DNA of 52,119 nt from Campylobacteraceae bacterium (GCA_027024155.1 JALVTE010000016.1:1-52119), one strand, 5' to 3'; numbered from the stretch's first letter, positions 41,173 to 50,761 are shown. A program made the numbers and translations. The notes: generated by a model not told the origin, from the letters alone.

Positions 41173-41695
41173 TCAGCACCTACTTTTTATATTAAACATA
41201 TGTTTTGTACTGTTAATTATATTAGTAAACTCTTTAGTAAATCTTAAAGTTTTGTTCTTATTTCTTAATATCAATAAAAAAACTGTCAAATTGTCATATT
41301 TTTTGTTACTTTTCGTGTATTTTAAAGTTTAAAACCATATATTCTTATAATTTTTTATCTATTTTAGGGTTATTTTTTAGAAAAAGTATGAAAATTAAAT
41401 ATTTATGCTAAATAAATTTTAATAATTATAAAAATTAGAATAAAATTCTGTTCTTTTTATTAAAAAATATTAACTTATATATCTATTTTATACAAAATTA
41501 AAATAAAAAGATATATTTAATTGGTTGCAGCATTGATAACTGAAGTCATAAACTTTTGCCTTAAATCTTTAAGTAATAGCTGACTAACAAAACTTTTAAG
41601 TATGGAAAATTATGATAAGATATATAAATTTTGTGCGGTAAAGATACCACACATTATGTAAAAGAAGTTGCTTAAATGAAGCTCATAGCTAGAGC
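41173..41695. other. 523-bp AT-rich gap without genes
   Basis: Between moaD and the fumarase beta gene I find no convincing coding region, tRNA, REP element or long inverted repeat. The sequence is strongly AT-rich from about 41330 to 41520. A short hairpin GTGCGGT AAAGAT ACCACAC lies near 41631-41650, some 50 nt past the fumarase stop, and could be part of a terminator. The moaD promoter is presumably in the upper end. Confidence 0.4.
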
Positions 41696-42253
41696 TTAAT
41701 CTTTAACTTCGTACTGCTCTCTTCCCATTTGGTATAAATCGTTTCCATATGTATCGTTGATTACTGTTACTGGGAAATCCTCTACCTCTATTCTTCTTAC
41801 TGCTTCTGGTCCTAGTTCTGGGTATGCAATTACCTCTGCTGATTTAATCTTTTTACCCAATAGTGCACCTGCACCGCCTGTTGCACCAAAATAGATACCG
41901 CCATACTCTACGCAAGCATCTTTTACCTCTTGACTTCTTTTACCCTTACCAATCATACCTTTAGAGCCGTGCTTTAGCATTGTTGGAGAGTAGCTATCCA
42001 TTCTATAACTTGTAGTTGGACCGGCACTTCCTATTGGGTCACCTGGTTTTGGTGGTGTTGGTCCTACGAAGTAAATTACACTACCTTCTAAATCGAAAGG
42101 CAACTCTTCGCCAGCTTCTATTAAATCTACAAGTCTTTTGTGTGCTGCATCTCTAGCTGTATAGATAACTCCGCTTAAGTTTACAACATCTCCAGCTTTC
42201 AGTTTTCTTGTATCCTCTTCTGTTAATGGTGTAGTTAAATTATAAGTAGCCAT
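41696..42253 (-). CDS. fumB: Class I fumarate hydratase, beta subunit
   Basis: A 185-residue C-terminal subunit of the iron-sulfur fumarase. It shows GPTPPKPGDPIGSAGPTTSY and MIGKGKR, which line the substrate site. It works with the alpha subunit to interconvert fumarate and malate in the TCA or reverse TCA cycle. Starts 9 nt after the alpha gene. Confidence 0.93.
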   Translation of the reverse strand: MATYNLTTPLTEEDTRKLKAGDVVNLSGVIYTARDAAHKRLVDLIEAGEELPFDLEGSVIYFVGPTPPKPGDPIGSAGPTTSYRMDSYSPTMLKHGSKGMIGKGKRSQEVKDACVEYGGIYFGATGGAGALLGKKIKSAEVIAYPELGPEAVRRIEVEDFPVTVINDTYGNDLYQMGREQYEVKD

Positions 42254-42262
42254 CTTCTCTCC

Positions 42263-43114
42263 TTATATAGTTATATGTGTATGTCTTGAACTATGGCACT
42301 GAACATTTACAGATACAGGCAAGCTAGCTATATGGCAAGGGTTAGATTCAATATGAACAGCAAGAGCAGTCTTTGTTCCACCCATTCCCATTGCACCAAT
42401 TCCTAATTTGTTAATTTCATCAAGCATAATCTTCTCTAACTCTGCCATCTCTGGGTCTTCATTTACTGTACCCAAATCTCTAAATAGTGCATGCTTAGAG
42501 CTTATACAAGCCTTCTCAAATGTTCCACCAATTCCAACACCTACTGTTATAGGAGGGCAAGGGTTTCCACCTGCATCGCTAATTACCTCTTTTACAAACT
42601 CTATAACACCCTCTTTTCCAGCAGCTGGTGGGAATACTTTAGCACGAGATACATTCTCAGACCCGCCACCTTTAGCAGCGTATTCAATATCAATTTTATC
42701 ACCCTCTACAATATCAAAGTGGATAATTGCAGGCAGGTTATAACCAAGTGTATCTTTTAAGTTAGCACGACTAAATGGCTCACAAGTCGAAGCTCTTAAA
42801 TAAGCCTCTTCATAACCTTTAGCAGTACCTTCATTAATTGCATCTTTAAGCAAACCGCCTTTTATCTTAACATCTTCACCAACTTTTACAAAAAATACCG
42901 CTAAACCAGTATCTTGACATAGTGGTCTCTTCTCATTTTTTGCAATATCTGCATTCTCTAGCAGTTGTCTAATTACCTCTTTACTTACTGGAGATTTCTC
43001 TTTTTCCATAGCCTCTTTAAGTGCATCGTATGTATCTTCTGGTAAGTTTGTTGCTGTTGTTATAATCATATTTTTAACAGCATCTACAACTTCGCTATAT
43101 TCAATCTCTCTCAT
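42263..43114 (-). CDS. fumA: Class I fumarate hydratase, alpha subunit
   Basis: A 283-residue N-terminal subunit carrying the cluster Cys in PLCQDTGLAVFF, TCEPFSRANL and ISDAGGNPCPPITVGVGIGG. These bind the 4Fe-4S cluster that activates water. It lies 8 nt downstream of the malate dehydrogenase gene, so product and substrate enzymes are coexpressed. Confidence 0.93.
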   Translation of the reverse strand: MREIEYSEVVDAVKNMIITTATNLPEDTYDALKEAMEKEKSPVSKEVIRQLLENADIAKNEKRPLCQDTGLAVFFVKVGEDVKIKGGLLKDAINEGTAKGYEEAYLRASTCEPFSRANLKDTLGYNLPAIIHFDIVEGDKIDIEYAAKGGGSENVSRAKVFPPAAGKEGVIEFVKEVISDAGGNPCPPITVGVGIGGTFEKACISSKHALFRDLGTVNEDPEMAELEKIMLDEINKLGIGAMGMGGTKTALAVHIESNPCHIASLPVSVNVQCHSSRHTHITI

Positions 43115-43122
43115 TTTGCCTC

Positions 43123-44079
43123 CTAGCTAAAAAATTTATTCTTTTTAAGTACGTCTATCATCTCTTTAACAGTGTTTACACTATGCTCAAACTGCTTACT
43201 CTGCTTTTCACTCAATGTCATTTCAAAAAGCTTCTCTACACCATTTGCACCAAGTGCTACTGGAACACCAGATACAACATCTTCGTAACCATAATGCCCA
43301 TCTAAATATACAGCACATGGGTGAATCTGCTTAGTATCTTTTAAAATTGCCTCTACCATTAAAGCAGTAGCTTTTGCCGGTGCATAGTATGCTGAACCTG
43401 TCTTTAAATAGCCAACAATTTCTGCACCGCCATGCTTTGTTCGCTCTACTACTTCTTCTATCTCTTCATCAGATAAAACATCTGTTAAAGGAACACCGGC
43501 TACTGTAGAGAACTTAGGCAGTGGAACCATAGAGTCACCATGACCACCCATTACGCTAGCTCTAATTTGTCCTGCTCCATATCCAATTTTTTCGAAAATA
43601 AAGTGTGCCATTCTAGCACTATCTAAAATCCCCGCCATTCCTATAACTCTCTCTTTAGGGAAACCTGACTCTTTTAGTGCAACATATGTCATAACATCTA
43701 AAGGGTTAGATACCATAATAATTATAGAGTCTGGTGCATAAGTTTTAACATCTTGAATTACCTCTTTAGTAATCTCTGCGTTAATCATTAGCAAATCATC
43801 TCTACTCATCCCCGGCTTTCTAGGGCTTCCGGCTGTAATTACAACAACATCACTATCTTTCATATCGCTAGCTTCGTGTGCAACTTTTACAATAGTGTGA
43901 GTTCTTGCAACATTCGCAGCTTGACTCATATCTAATGCTTTTCCCATAGAGATGTCTGAATTTCTATCTCTAAGCATAATCTCGTGACAAACACCTCTCA
44001 TTGCTAACGAATAAGCAACTGTTGCCCCAACATTTCCAGCACCAATGATGGTAACTTTTTTACCTCTTTTTCTCTCCAT
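43123..44079 (-). CDS. mdh: Malate dehydrogenase, LDH-like type
   Basis: A 318-residue NAD(P)-dependent malate dehydrogenase. The nucleotide-binding loop IIGAGNVGATVAYSLA is near residue 11; RKPGMSRDDLL has Arg at the specificity position that selects malate/oxaloacetate over lactate; the catalytic His is in MGGHGDSMVPL. The AAGGAG site precedes the ATG. It heads mdh-fumA-fumB. The leader holds a nested inverted repeat (44116-44193). Confidence 0.94.
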   Translation of the reverse strand: MERKRGKKVTIIGAGNVGATVAYSLAMRGVCHEIMLRDRNSDISMGKALDMSQAANVARTHTIVKVAHEASDMKDSDVVVITAGSPRKPGMSRDDLLMINAEITKEVIQDVKTYAPDSIIIMVSNPLDVMTYVALKESGFPKERVIGMAGILDSARMAHFIFEKIGYGAGQIRASVMGGHGDSMVPLPKFSTVAGVPLTDVLSDEEIEEVVERTKHGGAEIVGYLKTGSAYYAPAKATALMVEAILKDTKQIHPCAVYLDGHYGYEDVVSGVPVALGANGVEKLFEMTLSEKQSKQFEHSVNTVKEMIDVLKKNKFFS

Positions 44080-44115
44080 TTATGCTCCTTGGTTTACGCC
44101 CACATTAGGCTTTTT

Positions 44116-44193
44116 CCCAAATAGTTGCAAAACACAATTAAAAATTATATATAACTCTTAATTGTATTTTATGCCTTGCCATAACTATTTGGG
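44116..44193. repeat. Nested inverted repeat in the mdh leader
   Basis: Outer 11-bp perfect arms CCCAAATAGTT (44116-44126) and AACTATTTGGG (44183-44193), with an inner pair ACAATTAA (44134-44141) and TTAATTGT (44158-44165). In RNA it would fold as a stem with internal loop, about 37 nt before the mdh start. It may control mdh-fum expression or mark an old mobile element. Confidence 0.6.
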
Positions 44194-44244
44194 GATTAGG
44201 GCACCTCCAATACCATTAATTTAAGAATTTATATCCATAAAATG

Positions 44245-44427
44245 CTGAAAGCTTAAAGCACAAAGCTAAAAGCCTGCCATTGCTGTCATTCCCGTAAGAA
44301 CGGAAATCCACAGTTTACATTGCTTAAAATATACTTTTAAACTTTTAAGCAGTTAAAATCATGGACTTACACTCTCAAAGGAGTGACGCAGTTGCTAGCT
44401 TTATGCTTTTGGCTTTAAGCTTTGTGC
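44245..44427. repeat. Composite repeat: heptad arrays flanking an inverted pair of hairpin elements
   Basis: The left array is TGCTGAA, AGCTTAA, AGCACAA, AGCTAAA, AGCCTGCC on plus. In the middle is GTCATTCCCGTAAGAACGGA (from 44285), a small hairpin element, with a degenerate inverted copy at 44361-44387 (GGACTTAC to GAGTGAC). The right array is GCTAGCTTT, ATGCTTT, TGGCTTT, AAGCTTT, GTGCC, the reverse complement of the left one in character. All 7-nt units hold their phase. Beyond 44427 to 44598 I see only a weak hairpin (CGCCAACCC TTAATT GGGCTAGCG) near 44529-44553. Confidence 0.7.
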
Positions 44428-44598
44428 CAAGAAATGGATACTCTATCCTTAAATTAAGACATTGTACGACGCCTTTAACAATAGGCAATACCCTAATATA
44501 ACGTTTTATTATAACAGTTAGATAACACGCCAACCCTTAATTGGGCTAGCGTATTGAGTTTTAATTTTTTAAGATTTCGAAACTATACAGTTAGCAAC

Positions 44599-46776
44599 TT
44601 ATATAGCATCAATAATTGCATTTAAAGTAGCCGAAGGTCTCATTGCTGCTTCTGCTTTTGCATCATCTGGCTTGTAGTATCCGCCAATATCAGCTGGTTT
44701 ACCCTCTACTGCTAGTAACTCTTCTAAAATTTTAGCCTCGTTATCTGCTAACTCTTTTGCAACTGGTGCAAATTTCTCTGCTAACTCTTTATCTTCACTA
44801 TTTGCTAAAGCCTCTGCCCAGTATCTTGCTACCCAGTAGTGGCTAGCTTTGTTATCTGGCTCTCCAGCTTTTCTACTTGGTGCTTTATCGTTACCTAAGT
44901 AAGCTTCGTTTGCTTTATCTAAAGCTTTTACCATCTCTTCGATTTTAGCATCTTTATTTTTATATGCTTCCATTCTTAAAGACTCTGCTAATGCCAAAAA
45001 CTCCCCTAAAGAGTCCCATCTTAAGTGACCCTCTTTTAAGAATTGTTCAACATGCTTAGGAGCCGACCCACCAGCACCAGTTTCAAACAATCCGCCACCA
45101 GCTAATAGAGGAACAATAGATAACATCTTAGCAGATGTACCAAGCTCTAAAATTGGGAAAAGGTCTGTTAAGTAATCTCTTAAAACATTTCCTGTAACAG
45201 AGATTGTATCTTCTCCAGCTCTTACTCTCTTTAAAGAGTATGCCATTGCCGCTTGAGGGTCTTTTATTAATATCTCTAAACCTTCAGTATCATACTCTTT
45301 TAAGTACTCATTTACTTTTTTAATCATATTTGCATCGTGAGCTCTGTTTTCATCTAACCAGAATACCGCCGGAACACCTTCGATTCTAGCTCTCTCAACT
45401 GCTAATCTTACCCAGTCTCTAATTGGGATATCTTTAGCTCTACTCATTCTCCAAATATCGCCTTTTTCTACATCGAAGCTCATAAGTTCTGTACCATCTT
45501 CAGCAGTTACAGTTAATTTACCATCTTCAGCCATCTCGAATGTAGTTGGGTGAGAACCATACTCTTCTGCTTTTTGTGCCATTAAGCCAACATTTGAAAC
45601 ACTACCCATAGTAGTTACATCAAATTGTCCATTTTTCTTACAATCTTCAATAATCTCTTTATAGAAAGTCGCATAAGTTCTATCTGGAATTACAGCTACA
45701 CACTCTACAGCGTCCCCTGCTCTGTTCCACTGCTTACCACCCTCTCTTACAACAACAGGCATAGAAGCATCGATAATTACATCGTTAGATGCGTGTAGGT
45801 TTGTTACACCTTTATCGCTATCTACCATTGCAATCTCTGGAGAATCACTCTCTACAACAGCTTTAAATGCAGCTAAAATTTCAGCCTCTTTTTCATGACC
45901 TTTTAACTTCTTCTCAATATCGCTAAGACCTAAATTTGGGTTTACTCCAAGCTCTGCAAATGTATCTGCATATTTTTCAAACACATCTTTAAAGAAAATC
46001 TCAACAGCATGACCAAACATAATTGGATCACTTACTTTCATCATAGTTGCTTTAAGGTGAATAGACCATAAAACACCATTAGCTTTTGCATCTTCTATAG
46101 ATTTAGCCAAGAACTTTCTTAACGCTTTAGCCGACATATATGTACCGTCTAAAATCTCACCCTCTAATGCATCAATAGTTTTTAACTCTTTTCCATTAAG
46201 TGCGATAGTTACTTTTTGAGCCTTATCCATAATTACAGCTTTTTCATTTCCATAAAAATCGCCCTCTTCCATATGGTCTACATAAGCTTTGCAATCATCT
46301 GCAAAAGGCTTTAATCTGTGTGGGTGCTCTTGTGCATACTTCTTAACAGCTTTAGCCGCTCTTCTGTCTGAGTTACCCTCTCTAAGTACTGGATTTACCG
46401 CACTACCTAAACAAGTGTTATACTTAGCTCTAACTGCTTTTTCCTCTTCTGTTTCAGGATTTTCAGGAAAATCAGGAATATCATAACCCTTCTCTTGAAG
46501 CTCAGCAATACACTCTTTAAGTTGCCCTACAGATGCCGAAATATTTGGTAATTTAATAATATTACCCTCTGGCTTATGAACCAATTCACCAAGTTTTGCC
46601 AAGTTATTATCTGCTAAATCAAATGCAGCTAAAACTCTACCTGCTAATGAAATATCTGATTGTACTACATCTACTCCCGCTTCTTTTGCAAACTTCTCTA
46701 CTATTGGAAATAGTGAATATGTTGCTAACGCCGGAGCCTCATCGATTTTGCTCCATACTATTGTTGGTTGAGACAT
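44599..46776 (-). CDS. icd: Monomeric NADP-dependent isocitrate dehydrogenase
   Basis: A 725-residue enzyme of the large monomeric IDH type (family length about 740), unrelated in length to the homodimeric form. Family segments are [18 protein letters not shown] at the N-terminus, [14 protein letters not shown] near residue 243, NWNR-like QWNRAGDA near 349 and [17 protein letters not shown] near 575. It oxidises isocitrate to 2-oxoglutarate and could run in reverse in the reductive TCA cycle. A GGAGG ribosome-binding site precedes the ATG. It lies upstream of mdh-fumAB but is separated by 519 bp of repeats, so cotranscription is doubtful. Confidence 0.96.
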   Translation of the reverse strand: MSQPTIVWSKIDEAPALATYSLFPIVEKFAKEAGVDVVQSDISLAGRVLAAFDLADNNLAKLGELVHKPEGNIIKLPNISASVGQLKECIAELQEKGYDIPDFPENPETEEEKAVRAKYNTCLGSAVNPVLREGNSDRRAAKAVKKYAQEHPHRLKPFADDCKAYVDHMEEGDFYGNEKAVIMDKAQKVTIALNGKELKTIDALEGEILDGTYMSAKALRKFLAKSIEDAKANGVLWSIHLKATMMKVSDPIMFGHAVEIFFKDVFEKYADTFAELGVNPNLGLSDIEKKLKGHEKEAEILAAFKAVVESDSPEIAMVDSDKGVTNLHASNDVIIDASMPVVVREGGKQWNRAGDAVECVAVIPDRTYATFYKEIIEDCKKNGQFDVTTMGSVSNVGLMAQKAEEYGSHPTTFEMAEDGKLTVTAEDGTELMSFDVEKGDIWRMSRAKDIPIRDWVRLAVERARIEGVPAVFWLDENRAHDANMIKKVNEYLKEYDTEGLEILIKDPQAAMAYSLKRVRAGEDTISVTGNVLRDYLTDLFPILELGTSAKMLSIVPLLAGGGLFETGAGGSAPKHVEQFLKEGHLRWDSLGEFLALAESLRMEAYKNKDAKIEEMVKALDKANEAYLGNDKAPSRKAGEPDNKASHYWVARYWAEALANSEDKELAEKFAPVAKELADNEAKILEELLAVEGKPADIGGYYKPDDAKAEAAMRPSATLNAIIDAI

Positions 46777-47126
46777 TTAAGTTCCTCCATAATTTTAATT
46801 GATAAATTAAGTTTAACAATTAATCACTCAATCCAGACTTTAAGCCCAATTAATTTTAAAATTAAGCATTACTAATGTTTCAATATGACACAAATAATAT
46901 ACAAAGAGTTTTAAGTGGAGTGTATAGTTTCAAAAAAGTGCTAGTTTAGATGGGTAGAAATGTTACAGATAAAATGATGACTCTATAACTGATTCATAAC
47001 ATAATGTTTATAATACAAATAGAATTAAAATTATTCTCAACCGTAGGGTGCAGTGCCATCACCGCAGCTTTTTAATTCAAAGCCAATGCTAAATATTAGA
47101 CGCATAAATAGAACTTAGAGAAGATT
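46777..47126. other. 350-bp gap before icd with one REP hairpin
   Basis: The gap between ridA and icd is AT-rich and must hold the icd promoter, though no -10 box stands out. The only distinct element is a GTAG hairpin at 47043-47067, listed separately. No coding region is supported. Confidence 0.5.
47043..47067 (+). repeat. Single GTAG REP hairpin
   Basis: GTAGGGTGCAGTGCCATCAC then CGCAG: GTAG followed by an imperfect hairpin of the same type as 16299-16323 (loop CCATC versus CCCTC). It lies 60 nt past the ridA stop, between convergent-free tail sequence and the icd leader. Confidence 0.7.
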
Positions 47127-47507
47127 TTACTTCTCTAATACCATAGCAATACAGTCTATCTCTACCTTTACATTAAGTGGTAGGGTTTTAACAGCAACCG
47201 TACTTCTTGCAGGTTTATGGTCGCTAAAGTATTTTGCGTAAACTTCGTTTACTGCTTTAAAGTCATCCATATCACTTAAGAAAATTGTAGTTTTAATTAC
47301 ACTGCTTAAATCTGCTCCTGCCTCTTTAAGTACTTCACTTAAATTCTTTAAAACTTGCTCGCACTGTCCTACTACATCGTCACATACAATTTCACCATCA
47401 GGGCTTAGTGCAATCTGTCCAGATGTAAATACCATTCCATTTGCAACCATAGCTTGAGAGTATGGTCCAATCGCTTGTGGTGCTTTGTTTGTTGATACTA
47501 CTTTCAT
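47127..47507 (-). CDS. ridA: RidA-family enamine/imine deaminase
   Basis: A 126-residue RidA/YjgF/UK114 protein. The signature GPYSQAMVANGMVFTSGQIA near residue 17 and the Arg in HKPARSTVAVKTLPL that binds the substrate carboxylate are intact, with Glu near CIAMVLEK. It removes reactive enamines formed by PLP enzymes. It is the last gene of the operon starting with metX, 9 nt after the lipoprotein gene. Confidence 0.95.
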   Translation of the reverse strand: MKVVSTNKAPQAIGPYSQAMVANGMVFTSGQIALSPDGEIVCDDVVGQCEQVLKNLSEVLKEAGADLSSVIKTTIFLSDMDDFKAVNEVYAKYFSDHKPARSTVAVKTLPLNVKVEIDCIAMVLEK

Positions 47508-47516
47508 AAAATCTCC

Positions 47517-47858
47517 TTAATTTTCATCATTTTCATAGAATACATAACTTGTTGAGTAGTCAGAGAATTCAAAATAAACCTTTTTCTCACCTCTATCTCT
47601 TTTAAAGTTAAAGTTTTTATCGTCATATCCATAGCCATATCTATATGGGCGTGGTTTATGGTCTTCTGTTCCATACGCAGTAGATAGTTTATCGATTTTA
47701 ATAAATCTCTTAACCAATTTACTGCCTGCATAGATATCTAAAACGCCATCTGTTCCTGTCCAATTTTGAATAGAACGACTAATTGTATTTTGCGACTCTT
47801 GCGTACAACCTACAAAAAATGCAGATGCTACAACACTCAATATTAGTAATTTTTTCAT
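47517..47858 (-). CDS. Small lipoprotein of unknown function
   Basis: A 113-residue protein with a lipoprotein signal (MKKLLILSVVASAFFVGC); the lipobox FVGC puts the acylated Cys at residue 18. The rest is rich in Tyr, Asp and Lys (PYRYGYGYDDKNFNF). I do not recognise a domain. It starts 2 nt after the thiF-like gene and precedes ridA, so it is in the same operon, but shares no obvious pathway. Confidence 0.75.
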   Translation of the reverse strand: MKKLLILSVVASAFFVGCTQESQNTISRSIQNWTGTDGVLDIYAGSKLVKRFIKIDKLSTAYGTEDHKPRPYRYGYGYDDKNFNFKRDRGEKKVYFEFSDYSTSYVFYENDEN

Positions 47859-47860
47859 TT

Positions 47861-48529
47861 TTATTCCTTTGGTAACTTGAATTTTTTTATCTCAAATTCT
47901 CCACTATCATTATAGTATAAATAGTAAAAAATATCGCTTGCAACTTTCAAATTTGCAAGATAACGCAGGGCTAAATTTGCCTCGAAAGATGCTATCTGCA
48001 TAACCATAGGAGCTGTAATACCTTTTGGCTCTACCTCTTTTGTTGCAAACATATTAAAGCTAGCCTCTTTAAACAGGCACACTTGCCCATTAAACTCCTC
48101 TACACTTCCGTAAATCCAAGCTATTTTATGCTCTTTTGCAAAAGCGTTTATCTGCTCTCGCACAAATAGATTATCGGTTGCATCAATAACTAAATCGTAC
48201 TCTCGATTCTCTTTAATAAACTCTTCAAAACTTACACAATATGCACCTGCTTTAACGCCACTAGCTCTTTGCTTTACACGCTCTACTGCAACTTCAGCCT
48301 TAAACTTGCCAACATCATCGCCATTAAACAAAACTTGTCTGTGTATATTGTGAATCTCTACTCTATCAAAATCTACAATATCTAAAACGCCAACTCCGCT
48401 ACCACTAAGAGCCAAAGCAATAGAGCAACCAAGCCCACCGCTTCCAACTATTAGCACTCTTTTAGTAGCTAAATCCTTTTGAGTTTTTTCGCCCCAAAGC
48501 ATAATTTGGCGAGAGTAGTAACCGTTCAT
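47861..48529 (-). CDS. ThiF/MoeB/HesA-family adenylating protein lacking zinc Cys
   Basis: A 222-residue E1-like protein. The ATP-binding loop VGSGGLGCSIALALSGSG near residue 29 and the RQVLFNGDDVGKFKAEVA segment with its Arg and Lys are present, as is DATDNLFVRE. Typical ThiF and MoeB are about 250 residues with two CxxC zinc pairs; here only single Cys at about 35, 98 and 151 are seen and there is no CxxC. It may adenylate a ubiquitin-like sulfur carrier such as MoaD (encoded 7 kb away) or ThiS. Its start shares 1 nt with the stop of the upstream gene (TAATG). Confidence 0.85.
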   Translation of the reverse strand: MNGYYSRQIMLWGEKTQKDLATKRVLIVGSGGLGCSIALALSGSGVGVLDIVDFDRVEIHNIHRQVLFNGDDVGKFKAEVAVERVKQRASGVKAGAYCVSFEEFIKENREYDLVIDATDNLFVREQINAFAKEHKIAWIYGSVEEFNGQVCLFKEASFNMFATKEVEPKGITAPMVMQIASFEANLALRYLANLKVASDIFYYLYYNDSGEFEIKKFKLPKE

Positions 48530-49335
48530 TACAACTCTCCCCTCTTTTTAAGCTGAGCCATAAAGCCCCAACCTCTTCGGCTCTCGCTTAGCTCTGCTTT
48601 AGATATTGGCTCAATTAACATAGACTCTCTATCTTCGAGCTTCATATCTATATCGCCATCTGGATTTACCAGCATAGAGTCGCCATAAAAGCTCCATCTT
48701 GTATCTTCCTCTAAAAAGTCGCCTACCCTATTTGCACGCAAAATGTAGCAATTATTCACAAATGCCCTAGTGCAAATAAGCTCTCGCCAACGATACTTGG
48801 AGCTAAAAGTAGATACAGTTGGCAAGAGTACCAAATCTACTCTTTTTCGCTGAATCGACTCCCAAAACTTATCAAAATGTATCTCGAAGCCTGCCATTAT
48901 TGCTATTTTAAACCCCTCGATATTAAAAACAGTCGGCTCTTTTAAAGTAGTTATAGGGTTGGCAAAAAATGCCTCTTCATTCCAGTGTGGGTAGTTTATT
49001 AAAATCTGTTGCATATAGTAACTTGTAGATTTAGGAGAAATCTTAACAATCTTTTTATAGTACTTATCGCCCTTTATCTCAACAATAGGGGCAACTAGCG
49101 TAATATCGTACTCTTGGCTAAGTCTTTTTAGTGTCTCAATATGCGAAGCTGTCTGCTCTTTTACCATACTCTTTGGCATATCTATAAGCTCTTTAAAAAA
49201 GTGGTTTAGAACATACTCGCCAAATAGCAAAAGCTTGCAGTTACGCTCTTTCGCCTTTTTCAGGTAAAACTCTAAACGAGTTGCATTCATACCCAAAGTT
49301 GGCAGTTGCAACACGCCTACCATAAGCTCTTTCAA
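48529..49335 (-). CDS. Nitrilase-fold (carbon-nitrogen hydrolase) protein without the catalytic Cys
   Basis: A 268-residue protein of the carbon-nitrogen hydrolase superfamily. Glu40 (LFGEYVLNHFF) matches the first catalytic residue, and Lys in YYKKIVKIS the second. The Cys-containing motif, normally CYE(I/L)xFPE, reads AGFEIHFDKFWE, with Gly149 where Cys should be. The enzyme is therefore probably not an amidase by the usual mechanism. Start is a TTG with GGAG 7 nt upstream, overlapping xseB by 4 nt; an ATG four codons later is possible. Confidence 0.8.
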   Translation of the reverse strand: MKELMVGVLQLPTLGMNATRLEFYLKKAKERNCKLLLFGEYVLNHFFKELIDMPKSMVKEQTASHIETLKRLSQEYDITLVAPIVEIKGDKYYKKIVKISPKSTSYYMQQILINYPHWNEEAFFANPITTLKEPTVFNIEGFKIAIMAGFEIHFDKFWESIQRKRVDLVLLPTVSTFSSKYRWRELICTRAFVNNCYILRANRVGDFLEEDTRWSFYGDSMLVNPDGDIDMKLEDRESMLIEPISKAELSESRRGWGFMAQLKKRGEL

Positions 49336-49526
49336 GACTCAACTCCACTAATATTTTTATTTATCTCTTCGACCTTTAACTTCGCCTCTTCAAGCATTTT
49401 TTGAGCCTCTTTAATACTCTCTAAACCCTCTTTATAAATCTTTATACTCTCTTCTAATGTAATCTCTGGGTTCATTAATTTATCTATTAACTCTTTACTC
49501 TTCTCTAACTTCTCTTCAAAATTCAC
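49332..49526 (-). CDS. xseB: Exodeoxyribonuclease VII small subunit
   Basis: A 64-residue XseB with the typical start NFEEKLEKSKELIDKLMNPE and the helical YKEGLESIKEAQKMLEEAKL. It binds the large subunit XseA, encoded elsewhere. Start is GTG overlapping the metX stop (GTGA), with AAGGGG upstream. Confidence 0.9.
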   Translation of the reverse strand: MNFEEKLEKSKELIDKLMNPEITLEESIKIYKEGLESIKEAQKMLEEAKLKVEEINKNISGVES

Positions 49527-50617
49527 TTTAAAACCCCTTTTATTATATGCTCGAACTTATCTAGCTCTACTAAAAATGCATCGTGCCCATAGTCGCTGTC
49601 TATCTCTGTGTAGCTATGTGGCTGATTGTTTCGTTTTAACATTTTAGCCAAATGAGCCATCTCCTCTGGAAAGAATAACATATCTCCCTTAAAACTAATC
49701 AGGTGAACATCTGCCTTTATTCTGCTAATAGCATCATGCAAAGACTCATACCCACGAGAGAGATTAAAGGTATTAATAGCCTTTACAATATAGAGGTAAC
49801 TTAGCGGGTCAAATATTTTAGCAAAATTGCTAGTATTATACTCCATATATCGCTCTACTTCGTAGCGACCAAATAGCTCAAACAGCCCATCTGTAGGTAC
49901 ATAGTTTCTACCAAACTTTTCATCCATAGAGTGAGGCGAAAGGTACGATATGTGCCCAGCAATTCTACCAATAGCCAAACCATCCAAACCATGCTCTTTA
50001 AAATCATCTTTACCATAATTACCATTTTTAAAGCGAGGGTCACGCCGTATAGCCTCTACTGCCACTTTATTAAATGCAATAGTCCAAGGACGCGTAGCAT
50101 ATGTAGTTGCAAGTGCAATAACACTCTTTGCAATATTTGGATAATCCACCGCAAACTGCAACGCTTGCATTCCACCCATAGAACCACCAACAATGGCTTC
50201 TAACTTATGAATACCAAGAGATGAGAGCAAATGCATCTGAGCCTTAACCATATCTTTAATAGTAACAACCGGAAACTTCAATCTATAAGGCTCGTTAGAC
50301 GGATACTGCCCACTCATAGGCCCAGTACTTCCAAAACAAGAACCAACAACATTGGTACTAATTACAAAATATTTACTTGTATCAATAGCCTTACCATCGC
50401 CTATAAGACCATCCCACCAACCAGCTTTTCTATCGCCCTTATACTTCCCAGCAGCATGGTGCGACCCACTCAGAGCATGGCAAATTAACACTACATTATC
50501 TTTAGCATCATTTAACTTACCATAAGTCTCATAAACAATATCATAAGGCTCTAAAATCCGCCCACTCTCCAAATAAAGCGGCGAAGTAAAATGGGCTCTC
50601 TTGGTCTCTATATTCAT
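49523..50617 (-). CDS. metX: Homoserine O-acetyltransferase (MetX)
   Basis: A 364-residue alpha/beta hydrolase-fold enzyme. The nucleophile Ser is in GGSMGGMQAL near residue 146, an Asp lies in IDSDYGHDAFLVELDKF, with the catalytic His (GHDAF) near residue 349. HALSGSHHAAGKY near residue 48 is typical. It transfers acetyl (or succinyl) from CoA to homoserine in methionine synthesis; the acyl donor is not certain from sequence. First gene of the operon. Confidence 0.94.
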   Translation of the reverse strand: MNIETKRAHFTSPLYLESGRILEPYDIVYETYGKLNDAKDNVVLICHALSGSHHAAGKYKGDRKAGWWDGLIGDGKAIDTSKYFVISTNVVGSCFGSTGPMSGQYPSNEPYRLKFPVVTIKDMVKAQMHLLSSLGIHKLEAIVGGSMGGMQALQFAVDYPNIAKSVIALATTYATRPWTIAFNKVAVEAIRRDPRFKNGNYGKDDFKEHGLDGLAIGRIAGHISYLSPHSMDEKFGRNYVPTDGLFELFGRYEVERYMEYNTSNFAKIFDPLSYLYIVKAINTFNLSRGYESLHDAISRIKADVHLISFKGDMLFFPEEMAHLAKMLKRNNQPHSYTEIDSDYGHDAFLVELDKFEHIIKGVLK

Positions 50618-50688
50618 ACACTCTTTTCTTGAAAATTATTTTCGTTATTTTATCTTAATTTATATAAAGAGCTACAATAAAGCTATTG

Positions 50689-50761
50689 GTAGGGTCGGTT
50701 TACCGACCATAAATAACAAAAATAAATCCATTGAAGAAATTGGTCGGTAAACCGACCCTAC
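50689..50761. repeat. Inverted pair of GTAG REP hairpins (BIME) upstream of metX
   Basis: GTAGGGTCGGTTTACCGACC at 50689-50708 and its exact inverted copy at 50742-50761 flank a 33-nt spacer (ATAAATAACAAAAATAAATC and following). Each copy is a hairpin by itself (GGTCGG TTTA CCGACC). It is the most symmetrical pair in the window and stands between the divergent metX operon and the gene at 50810. Confidence 0.85.

Noticed and set aside
41330-41520. Replication origin or DnaA-box cluster in the very AT-rich gap
   Set aside because: No DnaA-box-like TTATCCACA repeats or origin-linked genes are seen; it is only AT-rich.
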